A stretch of DNA of 6,438 nucleotides from an uncultured Eubacteriales bacterium (lineage in GTDB: Bacteria; Bacillota; Clostridia; UBA1381; UBA9506), in assembly GCA_902478395.1 (NCBI GenBank), contig CABSKZ010000171.1, forward strand, positions 1 to 6,438, read 5' to 3'. This document shows positions 1-4,624 of the stretch, one piece after another. Each line of letters starts with the position of its first letter. Position 1 is the stretch's first letter. The translations under genes and the position numbers were made by a program. Below the pieces are notes generated by a model, which saw only the letters and a list, made by a program, of their open reading frames with translations, had not been told where the DNA came from and ran no database searches.

Positions 1-26
1 ACCTTAGTCACAACACGCAGATGGTG

Positions 27-68
27 TGAAAAAACAAAAAGTAGCTTTTTGTTAAAGCCAAAAAGCTA
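27..68 (-). terminator. probable intrinsic terminator for leftward transcripts
   Basis: A perfect 10-bp stem (42-51 with 59-68, TAGCTTTTTG/CAAAAAGCTA) encloses a 7-nt loop. Read on the minus strand it is followed by a T-rich run (ACTTTTTGTTTTTTC). It lies about 135 nt beyond the stop of the DUF1905 gene and would end that transcript. The stem is AT-rich, so strength is uncertain. The plus-strand side has no T tract, which sets the direction. Between it and the gene (69-204) I see no coding sequence, only a weak GGGG/CCCC hairpin near 89-105. Confidence 0.5.
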
Positions 69-204
69 TGAATAAATCTTGTTATAACGGGGCAAACAAA
101 ACCCCTGCGCCATAGAAATCGGATTGCAATTTAAAAGGATAAAGCGGTGAGGGTATGAGCTTGCGCCTCGTCGAAACGTTATTAAAATCTTGTATAATCA
201 AATT

Positions 205-474
205 TTATTCCCGTTCTTTCAACGTGACATGCACGGTGTCTCCTGGCTGTTTTCCAACAGCCGCACGAATATCTTTACGCATTCCGAGAATGTGACATGG
301 CGTTTTCATTCGGACGAGGCTTCCGTCATATTGGATTCCATCAAAAGCTGCACGGACTTTTACACGCCCCTTGCCAAACGTTGCTTTCACGTCAAAGGGA
401 ATTTCAACATATGCGCCGTCGATATCTGGTACTTTTTTGATTACCGCGTCAAATTCATAAACCTGTTCATTCAT
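205..474 (-). CDS. DUF1905 domain-containing protein
   Basis: A protein of 89 residues that is a stand-alone DUF1905 domain, a small beta-barrel-like family of unknown biochemical role, often found alone in Firmicutes or fused to a YdeI-type domain. The family look is clear: an N-terminal EFDAVIKKV strand, an AYVEIPFDV segment (about residues 21-29), then the C-terminal GMRKDIRAAVGKQPGDTVHVTL block (about 64-85). The frame stays open upstream to 570, but the start at 474 is chosen because GGAGG (482-486) sits 7 nt before it and the extra upstream residues do not resemble the family. The product has no signal peptide or membrane segment, so it is cytosolic. It lies about 105 nt downstream of the broken XRE gene on the same strand and may share its transcript. 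Function is unknown; the family call is from recognition, not a search. Confidence 0.8.
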   Translation of the reverse strand: MNEQVYEFDAVIKKVPDIDGAYVEIPFDVKATFGKGRVKVRAAFDGIQYDGSLVRMKTPCHILGMRKDIRAAVGKQPGDTVHVTLKERE

Positions 475-580
475 CTTGCTGCCTCCGTTTTGCCGGGGCG
501 GTATTCCACGCTGCCGGTATTTCAGTTTTAAATGTGAAAGGAGAACACACTTTTCCTGTTCCTTTCTCATTTTTTACGGT

Positions 581-839
581 TTAGGCCGATTTATTCTGCC
601 TTTCCGCGTTATAACCCCTTTTTTTCTTGTTCCGCTCGTTTTCCCGGAATGCCAGAAGCAGAAAGTCTGGCAGCACGCCGAACGCCGCTGCAATACTTTA
701 TTATCTCGCGTTCCGGCATACGGCGACCAATCTCGTAATTTGACACGGCATTACGCGACACAAAAATCCTGTGCGCCAGCTCATCCTGTGTCCATCCCTT
801 TTCCCAACGCAACATAATCAATGGCCAGATATGTCCCAT
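581..839 (-). pseudogene. XRE-family helix-turn-helix regulator, frameshifted
   Basis: The first 49 residues from the start at 839 form a normal Cro/C1-type DNA-binding domain: LRWEKGWTQDELAHRIFVS covers helices 1 and 2, and RNAVSNYEIGRRMPE is the recognition helix and following turn. The start is set by GGAGG (847-851) 7 nt upstream; another in-frame ATG at 860 has no such site. After Tyr49 (codon 693-695) the frame turns into unlike residues and stops at 609. In another minus frame, beginning at base 691, the sequence continues as AAAFGVLPDFLL and runs to a TAA at 581-583. That is the expected fourth and fifth helix of such proteins. Loss of two bases from an original TATATTGC (now TATTGC) would restore KY-I-AAAFGV. 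The gene is thus broken, or the read has an error. The 76-residue truncated product ending at 609 keeps most of the HTH and could conceivably still bind DNA. Confidence 0.75.
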
Positions 840-866
840 GAAAAAGCCTCCAATACCCACTATAGC

Positions 867-880
867 GGTAATTATATACC
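867..880 (-). promoter_or_regulatory. candidate -10 and operator of the XRE gene
   Basis: A perfect TATAAT hexamer on the minus strand (871-876) lies inside an imperfect palindrome, GGTA-attata-TACC (867-880), about 28 nt upstream of the regulator's start at 839. XRE regulators often repress their own promoter by binding a palindrome over the -10, which would fit. No good -35 box is present at 16-18 bp. A related half, GTATACATAATT, lies at 909-920 in inverted orientation relative to AATTATATAC (870-879). Function is inferred. Confidence 0.35.
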
Positions 881-1008
881 AGATATGGATAAAGAATATT
901 TGTGTTAAGTATACATAATTATAGGGGAAGGTGATAGACGATGATGCGGCTCCGGCTTAATAAATGTCAGCGCAGCGGAGAAGCCAAAAAAGAAATATGG
1001 CCGCTTAA
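881..1008. other. intergenic stretch, no firm gene
   Basis: Together with its flanks this fills the gap of about 325 nt between the divergent XRE remnant and the cyclase gene. It is AT-rich up to about 925. From 941 there is a tiny open frame of 23 codons (ATG 941, TGA 1010-1012) with a purine-rich GGGGAAGG (924-931) 9 nt upstream; it resembles nothing I know. CTCCG (950-954) can pair with CGGAG (976-980). I cannot support a gene here. Confidence 0.4.
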
Positions 1009-1037
1009 TTGACAAATGTCTATAGAGATGGTAGAAT
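1009..1037 (+). promoter_or_regulatory. sigma-A promoter of the cyclase operon
   Basis: A perfect -35 TTGACA (1009-1014) is followed after 17 bp by TAGAAT (1032-1037), five of six matches to TATAAT. TG at 1029-1030 adds an extended -10. Transcription would start near 1044, leaving a leader of about 120 nt before the diguanylate cyclase start at 1166. It is the strongest promoter-like sequence in the window and suggests vegetative expression. The AGAGATGGTAG at 1024-1034 overlapping the -10 has an inverted partner at 1084-1095, a possible operator pair. Confidence 0.75.
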
Positions 1038-1165
1038 TGCTTTATACGATACGGCTTGTTTTATCAGAAAAATTCAAAAAATGCTACCATTCTCTCGGTA
1101 TAGAATAAACCAATCGTATTTGTGCTGTTTTAGTTTTTATTTTCGGTCGAAAAGAGGATTTGGAT
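1038..1165 (+). promoter_or_regulatory. structured 5' leader of the cyclase operon
   Basis: The untranslated region between the promoter and the cyclase start contains a long-range inverted repeat, ATACGAT (1044-1050) with ATCGTAT (1113-1119). It also has a local hairpin ATTCT/AGAAT (1089-1093 with 1102-1106) and then a T-rich run (about 1120-1144). The arrangement could be an attenuator or a ligand-sensing RNA. It does not match the c-di-GMP GEMM riboswitch motifs that I know. The structure is visible, but its function is speculative. Confidence 0.3.
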
Positions 1166-2056
1166 ATGTTTTCGGTACAGGATGCAGACCCAAAAGTAAA
1201 AGAGATTTTTTTAGGCTTGCAGATTTTTGATTTATACCGTTTTGTGGACCCGCAAACCAACCTTGTTTATAATTTTATAGAAGGAAAGCTGGTTCCGAAC
1301 GACGAATTTTGTTATTCGGTATGGCACAGGAACGCACCGTGTCAGAATTGCACCTCACGCAGGGCCTTTTGTGAAAATAAACAAATTATTAAGCTGGAAT
1401 ATCTGGATGGAAAAATTAATTTGATTGTATCAGTTCCGATTACCCTGTCGGGCAGAAAAATGGTACTTGAACTGACTAAGGATGTAACAGCAAGCCTCGT
1501 TGTCAACGATGATTCCCATCCGGACAACACGAATGTAATGAATATCTTGAAAGAATTTAATGAACTTGCCGTGCTGGATTCGTATACCCGTCTGTATAAT
1601 AAGGGCTATGTGGAACAGGAACTTGCGAAACTAATCCGGTCGTGCAGGGCGGAAGGCAAATCGTTTTCGGCAGCATTGATGGATATTGATTTTTTCAAAA
1701 AAATTAACGATACATATGGGCACCAGGCAGGTGATGTGGTTTTAAAAACGATCGCCAAGTACATTTCCGAGGCGGTTGCAGAGGATGGCTGTTGGGCGGG
1801 TCGTATCGGCGGGGATGAATTCATACTGGTTTTTCAAAATATAGACGAGACCCAGGTACGTGAGATTTGCCGTGTGCTTTCAGAGCGGATATCCGCACAT
1901 GTTTATGAGAAGGACGGCGTTCCGTTTCATGCCGGGGTCAGTATTGGCATTCATTCCTGTTCGGGTCAGGAGAATGAAAAGGAATTTTTCGAGCTTGTAG
2001 ATCAGAAAATGTATGAGGAGAAGCGGCGCAGGAAGGCCGCAGTTGGAGAAGCATGA
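1166..2056 (+). CDS. GGDEF diguanylate cyclase with cysteine-rich sensor domain
   Basis: A 296-residue protein that should make the second messenger c-di-GMP from two GTP. The C-terminal half (about 130-290) is a complete GGDEF domain: DSYTRLYN (138-145), DIDFFKKINDTYGH (173-186) with metal-binding Asp173, and an intact GGDEF active loop at 215-219. The inhibitory I-site RxxD expected just before the loop is absent (VAEDGCWAG there), so product inhibition may be lost. The N-terminal half looks like a PAS-type sensor (FDLYRFVDPQTNLVYNF) with four cysteines spaced C49-x9-C59-x2-C62-x6-C69, which suggests a metal, heme or redox sensor. No membrane segment or signal peptide is evident, so it is probably cytosolic. 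The ATG at 1166 is preferred to the in-frame TTG at 1160 because GAGG (1154-1157) lies 8 nt before it. It is the first gene of an operon; its stop overlaps the next start. The GGDEF call is firm, the signal sensed is unknown. Confidence 0.93.
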   Translation: MFSVQDADPKVKEIFLGLQIFDLYRFVDPQTNLVYNFIEGKLVPNDEFCYSVWHRNAPCQNCTSRRAFCENKQIIKLEYLDGKINLIVSVPITLSGRKMVLELTKDVTASLVVNDDSHPDNTNVMNILKEFNELAVLDSYTRLYNKGYVEQELAKLIRSCRAEGKSFSAALMDIDFFKKINDTYGHQAGDVVLKTIAKYISEAVAEDGCWAGRIGGDEFILVFQNIDETQVREICRVLSERISAHVYEKDGVPFHAGVSIGIHSCSGQENEKEFFELVDQKMYEEKRRRKAAVGEA

Positions 2057-2343
2057 AAGACATACTGATCGTTTGCTATGTGTTATGGAATCTTGCCGTG
2101 CTCCTTATCTACGGTTTAGACAAACGCAGGGCAGTGCGGGAGCAGTGGAGAATCAGCGAACGGACACTGCTTGTCTGCGCGTTTGCAATGGGCGGTTTAG
2201 GTGCGCTGTTGGGAATGGAACTGTTCCGGCATAAGACGAAGCATACAAAATTTAAAATTTTGGTGCCGCTTGCGCTGGTATGCAATGCAGCGGCTGTTTT
2301 GGGAGGAATGGTTATTGCGCAGAGGTATTTACAGGCATTTTAA
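2053..2343 (+). CDS. DUF1294 family membrane protein
   Basis: A 96-residue integral membrane protein with three predicted membrane helices (about residues 3-20, 38-55 and 67-88). It carries the DUF1294 signature in order: YGLDKRRA (20-27), WRISE (32-36), GGLGALLGM (47-55) and FRHKTKH (58-64). The biochemical role of the family is unknown; in other bacteria the domain occurs alone or fused to cold-shock domains. The start ATG at 2053 overlaps the TGA of the cyclase gene (ATGA), with GGAG (2045-2048) just upstream, so translation is probably coupled to the cyclase. The next gene starts inside this one. Length is normal for the family, and it looks intact. Confidence 0.88.
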   Translation: MKDILIVCYVLWNLAVLLIYGLDKRRAVREQWRISERTLLVCAFAMGGLGALLGMELFRHKTKHTKFKILVPLALVCNAAAVLGGMVIAQRYLQAF

Positions 2344-2533
2344 GGGAAATTTGTATGAGCTGGTTGATGTGGCAAAGCACAGCGAAACGCTTGAGGATAT
2401 GGTGGTGTACCGTGCGTTGTATGGGGAGGGCGGGCTGTGGGTCCGGCCGCTTTCCATGTGGAATGAGTATGTAGAGTGCGGCGGCGGACGTGTCCGGCGG
2501 TTTGAGAAAGTAGAAGAAGAGGAGAATGGGTGA
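2315..2533 (+). CDS. DUF1653 domain-containing protein, TTG start
   Basis: A 72-residue soluble protein matching the DUF1653 family almost end to end: YRHFKGNLYELVDVAKHSET (6-25), then VVYRALYG (30-37) and GLWVRPLSMW (40-49). The family's function is unknown. The family homology begins within the last 20 codons of DUF1294, and no ATG fits well. A TTG at 2315 has GGGAGG (2301-2306) 8 nt upstream, so it is the likely start. This gives a 29-nt overlap with the DUF1294 gene. An in-frame ATG at 2285 would add unlike residues and lacks a good ribosome site. The C-terminus is acidic (FEKVEEEENG), and its TGA stop (2531-2533) is part of the terminator stem. It is the last gene of the operon. Family call is confident; the start is fairly confident. 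Confidence 0.82.
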   Translation: MRRGIYRHFKGNLYELVDVAKHSETLEDMVVYRALYGEGGLWVRPLSMWNEYVECGGGRVRRFEKVEEEENG

Positions 2534-2556
2534 AGCAAATTGCTTCACCCGTTTTT
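2528..2556 (+). terminator. intrinsic terminator of the cyclase operon
   Basis: A 9-bp perfect stem, GGGTGAAGC (2528-2536) with GCTTCACCC (2542-2550), has a 5-nt loop and is followed by GTTTTT (2551-2556). The stop codon of the DUF1653 gene (2531-2533) lies within the left arm. The opposite strand has no T tract, so it acts rightward. Confidence 0.92.
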
Positions 2557-2594
2557 ATGTCAAGCCGCTCCAGAGAGGTATCTGCTTTTCAATA

Positions 2595-2622
2595 ATGTCT
2601 GTGTTTTTTACGCACTAGACAT
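2595..2622 (-). terminator. weak stem-loop after the SDR gene
   Basis: ATGTCT-GTG (2595-2603) pairs with CAC-t-AGACAT (2613-2622), a nine-pair stem with one bulged base and a T/A-rich loop. It lies just downstream of the leftward dehydrogenase stop at 2630 and may end its transcript. The tail on the minus strand (TATTGAAAAG) is poor in T, so this is only a candidate. Confidence 0.3.
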
Positions 2623-2629
2623 GGAAAAA

Positions 2630-3364
2630 TCAGATTACCAGTCCCCCGTTAGAACCCAACACCTGGCCAGTTATAAAGTTGCTTTCTTCTGACGCGAGAA
2701 AATAAACCGCGTTTGCGATATCCTCCGGTGTGCCAAGCCGTTCAAGAGGCGTGTCGCTGGCAAGCTGACGGAGTGTTTCCTCACCCAGCGCAGCGTTCAT
2801 ATCCGTCAGGATTGCGCCAGGCGCAACACAGTTTACCCGAATGCCGGACGGCCCCACCTCTTTTGCGAGCGCTTTCGTCAGGCCGATGACGGCGGCTTTG
2901 GCAGCGGAATAGGGCACCTCACAGGACGCGCCTGTGACACCCCACATAGAGGAAATATTGACAATTGCTCCGGATTTTTGATGAATCATCCCCGCGAGGG
3001 CGGCTTTGGAGCAGAGAAACATTCCACGGACATTAACAGCGAACAGGGCATCCCATTCCTCCTCGGAGACATCTGTAAAAAGCTTCTGCTGGGCAATGCC
3101 GGCATTATTCACCAATATATCCACATTGCCGTAGATGCTGCCGACCTGCCGGAACAGCTCCGCGACCTGAGTGCCGTTCGCAACATCTGCCTGAAAGCAG
3201 GCGGCATCCCCACCCGTGCCGATAATTTCCTTACAGAGCATCTCCGCCTTTTCCTGGCTTTGGTGGTAGTTTATCGCGACACGGCAGCCATGGTACGCGA
3301 ACAAACGGGCGCAGGCAGCACCGATTCCGCGCGACGCGCCAGTGATTAGTACCGTTTTTTTCAT
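2630..3364 (-). CDS. ymfI: SDR oxidoreductase, probable EF-P 5-aminopentanone reductase (YmfI)
   Basis: A 244-residue classical short-chain dehydrogenase. The NAD(P)-binding motif TGASRGIG is at 8-15, NNAG at 86-89, and the catalytic tetrad is Asn111, Ser139, Tyr152 and Lys156 (YSAAK). Length and motifs also fit 3-oxoacyl-ACP reductase FabG. However, NNAGIAQQKLFTDV and the SSMWGVTGASCEVPYSAAK stretch look to me like the YmfI branch, which in Bacillus reduces the 5-aminopentanone group on elongation factor P to 5-aminopentanol. That assignment rests on remembered resemblance and is less sure than the SDR fold. There is no acyl-carrier or fatty-acid gene nearby, which also speaks against a fab role. 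The start at 3364 has AGGAG (3373-3377) 8 nt upstream. It is monocistronic, convergent with the cyclase operon and divergent from sod. All key residues are present, so it should be an active soluble enzyme. Confidence 0.8.
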   Translation of the reverse strand: MKKTVLITGASRGIGAACARLFAYHGCRVAINYHQSQEKAEMLCKEIIGTGGDAACFQADVANGTQVAELFRQVGSIYGNVDILVNNAGIAQQKLFTDVSEEEWDALFAVNVRGMFLCSKAALAGMIHQKSGAIVNISSMWGVTGASCEVPYSAAKAAVIGLTKALAKEVGPSGIRVNCVAPGAILTDMNAALGEETLRQLASDTPLERLGTPEDIANAVYFLASEESNFITGQVLGSNGGLVI

Positions 3365-3658
3365 TGTAGATTCTCCTGTCTTCGGTTATTTTTCAATTGC
3401 TGCGGCAAGCTATAAAACAGGTATGTACCTGAGCGGCAGCGGTATGCAACATGGTAAGCGGCAAAATGTACAGGCTTTCGTTTATACCTGCTGTCAATAA
3501 AAGCTGTGATACGGCATATCCAAAATGGATTCAAGCTTGGAGTTTGTTAACAATATTCTATCATAAAATACCAGAATTTTCAATAGAACCGGACAAGGTT
3601 CCATTCAGTGCGTGCCGGCATACAATGAAAGCGGGGAAACAGAAAGGAGAGTAATGAT
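3365..3658. promoter_or_regulatory. divergent control region between SDR and sod
   Basis: These 294 nt contain no convincing gene. Two palindromes stand out: CAGGTA-tg-TACCTG (3418-3431), on the dehydrogenase side, and TTGTTAACAA (3544-3553), on the sod side. Just after the second lie the -10-like hexamers TATCAT (3559-3564) and TAAAAT (3564-3569). No -35 box sits at a standard distance from either with good match, so exact promoters are unassigned. The palindromes are possible operators, for instance for redox-responsive control of sod, but that is a guess. Confidence 0.3.
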
Positions 3659-4345
3659 ATGATGACACAGGAACACTATCCGTTCCAACTAAAACCGCTA
3701 GAATATCCATATGATGCGCTGGAACCTTATATTGACAAGGAAACCATGACACTGCATCATGACAAGCACTTACAGGCATATGTAGATAATTTGAACAAGG
3801 CGCTGGAGAAATATCCGGCCTACCAGGGCTGGTCGCTGGAGCGACTGCTCGGAAACCTCGGCGCCCTGCCGGACAGCATCCGCACCGCTGTGCGCAACAA
3901 TGCGGGCGGCGTATACAATCATAATCTGTTTTTCAGCATCATGGCGAACAAGGAAAACAAAAAGCCGGTTGGAAAACTCGCGGAGGCAATAGACGAGCGC
4001 TTCGGTTCTTATGACAAATGGAAGGAAGCGTTCGCGAGCAATGCACAGAGCGTGTTCGGCTCCGGGTGGACGTGGCTGCTGGTCAGCCTCAGACCGGAAA
4101 CATTCGGACAGCTTGAAATCGTGAGCACCCAAAACCAGGATGTGCCGTCGCTCGACAGATGGCTGCCGATTTTGCTGATTGACGTATGGGAACATGCATA
4201 TTATCTGAAATATCAAAACCGCAGACCGGAATACATAAAGAACTGGTTTCAGGTTATCAACTGGGAACGGGCGGAGGTTGAGTATCAGAAATTTTTGATT
4301 AAAAACGGTCTGCAGCAAGGCGTGCCGGAGAATTTCATCGAGTAA
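3659..4345 (+). CDS. sodA: superoxide dismutase, Mn/Fe family (Mn-type)
   Basis: A 228-residue enzyme that disproportionates superoxide to oxygen and hydrogen peroxide. The four metal ligands are all visible: His33 (in TLHHDKH), His88 (in YNHNLFF), Asp175 and His179 (in the family signature DVWEHAYY). Gly84 and Gln160 (STQNQDVP) occupy the places that in E. coli MnSOD are Gly77 and Gln146, which points to manganese rather than iron, though cambialistic use is possible. There is no signal peptide, so it should be cytosolic. AAGGAG (3644-3649) lies 9 nt before the ATG at 3659; a second ATG follows directly at 3662. It is transcribed alone, divergent from the dehydrogenase and convergent with yqfD. 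In an anaerobe it gives aerotolerance; in some spore formers the sod product is also linked to the spore coat. The gene is intact. Confidence 0.95.
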   Translation: MMTQEHYPFQLKPLEYPYDALEPYIDKETMTLHHDKHLQAYVDNLNKALEKYPAYQGWSLERLLGNLGALPDSIRTAVRNNAGGVYNHNLFFSIMANKENKKPVGKLAEAIDERFGSYDKWKEAFASNAQSVFGSGWTWLLVSLRPETFGQLEIVSTQNQDVPSLDRWLPILLIDVWEHAYYLKYQNRRPEYIKNWFQVINWERAEVEYQKFLIKNGLQQGVPENFIE

Positions 4346-4547
4346 TATCAGACGGTTGTAATCATTAGAACGTGTCTTGTGTATTTTCCGAAAGGTACGC
4401 AATGAGATTCTAACACATGCGCGGAAATCAGCAAAATACAGCAGGACGAAATTTTGGCGCAACGAACGCCGCGCGGACATAAACTCCTGATAAGAATGTA
4501 ATTTCATTCAATTGGGTTTTATAGAAATCTGACGGAAACAGTAACCT
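4346..4547. other. non-coding stretch after sod, possible interspersed repeat
   Basis: About 200 nt without a supportable gene. Small hairpins occur at 4456-4470 (GGCG/CGCC) and 4494-4509 (GAATG/CATTC). The block around 4410-4500 has the look of a dispersed intergenic repeat or an eroded mobile-element end, but no inverted terminal repeats or transposase motifs are visible. A long open frame on the minus strand runs through here into the antisense of sod and is not credible as a gene. Confidence 0.25.
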
Positions 4548-4579
4548 GAGGCCGTTGTGGTGCGGCCTCTCCTCTTATA
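4548..4579 (+). terminator. candidate terminator of sod
   Basis: A GC-rich 7-bp stem, GAGGCCG (4548-4554) with CGGCCTC (4563-4569), has an 8-nt loop and is followed by TCCTCTTAT. The tail is only partly T-rich. It lies about 200 nt beyond the sod stop and just before the opposing terminator of yqfD. Confidence 0.4.
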
Positions 4580-4615
4580 AAATAAGAACCGCCGTTTTTC
4601 CTAAAACCGGCGGTT
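4575..4615 (-). terminator. intrinsic terminator of the yqfC-yqfD operon
   Basis: AACCGCCG (4587-4594) pairs with CGGCGGTT (4608-4615). The stem can be extended by TTTT/AAAA (4595-4598 with 4603-4606) past one bulged C. Read on the minus strand it is followed by CTTATTTTATAAG, a T-rich tail. It begins 9 nt after the yqfD stop, so transcription should end here and not continue to a phoH-type gene. Confidence 0.75.
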
Positions 4616-4624
4616 CAAATTCCT

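Noticed and set aside
191..198. TATAAT on the plus strand at 193-198 as a promoter
   Set aside because: No -35 box at 16-18 bp, and it would only transcribe the antisense of the DUF1905 gene.
537..565. Hairpin between the HTH gene and the DUF1905 gene
   Set aside because: The stem needs a two-base bulge and has no T tail on the minus strand; it is too weak to call a terminator or attenuator.
475..570. N-terminal extension of the DUF1905 protein to 570
   Set aside because: The extra 32 residues are unlike the family, and GGAGG is placed exactly for the start at 474.
476..817. Plus-strand open frame of 113 codons
   Set aside because: It runs antisense across the HTH gene and the DUF1905 leader, with no ribosome site and no family resemblance.
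1038..1165. c-di-GMP (GEMM) riboswitch before the cyclase
   Set aside because: The conserved GEMM core and tetraloop receptor are not visible; only generic inverted repeats are.
2978..3349. Plus-strand open frame of 123 codons
   Set aside because: It is the shadow of the dehydrogenase gene; the motifs TGASRGIG and YSAAK are on the minus strand.
3451..3654. Open frame of 67 codons just before sod
   Set aside because: No ribosome site, no recognisable family, and it covers the probable sod control region.
3770..4507. Long open frame of 245 codons on the minus strand
   Set aside because: It is antisense to sod, which has all its metal ligands and a good ribosome site; the minus-strand product resembles no family and has no proper start signal.
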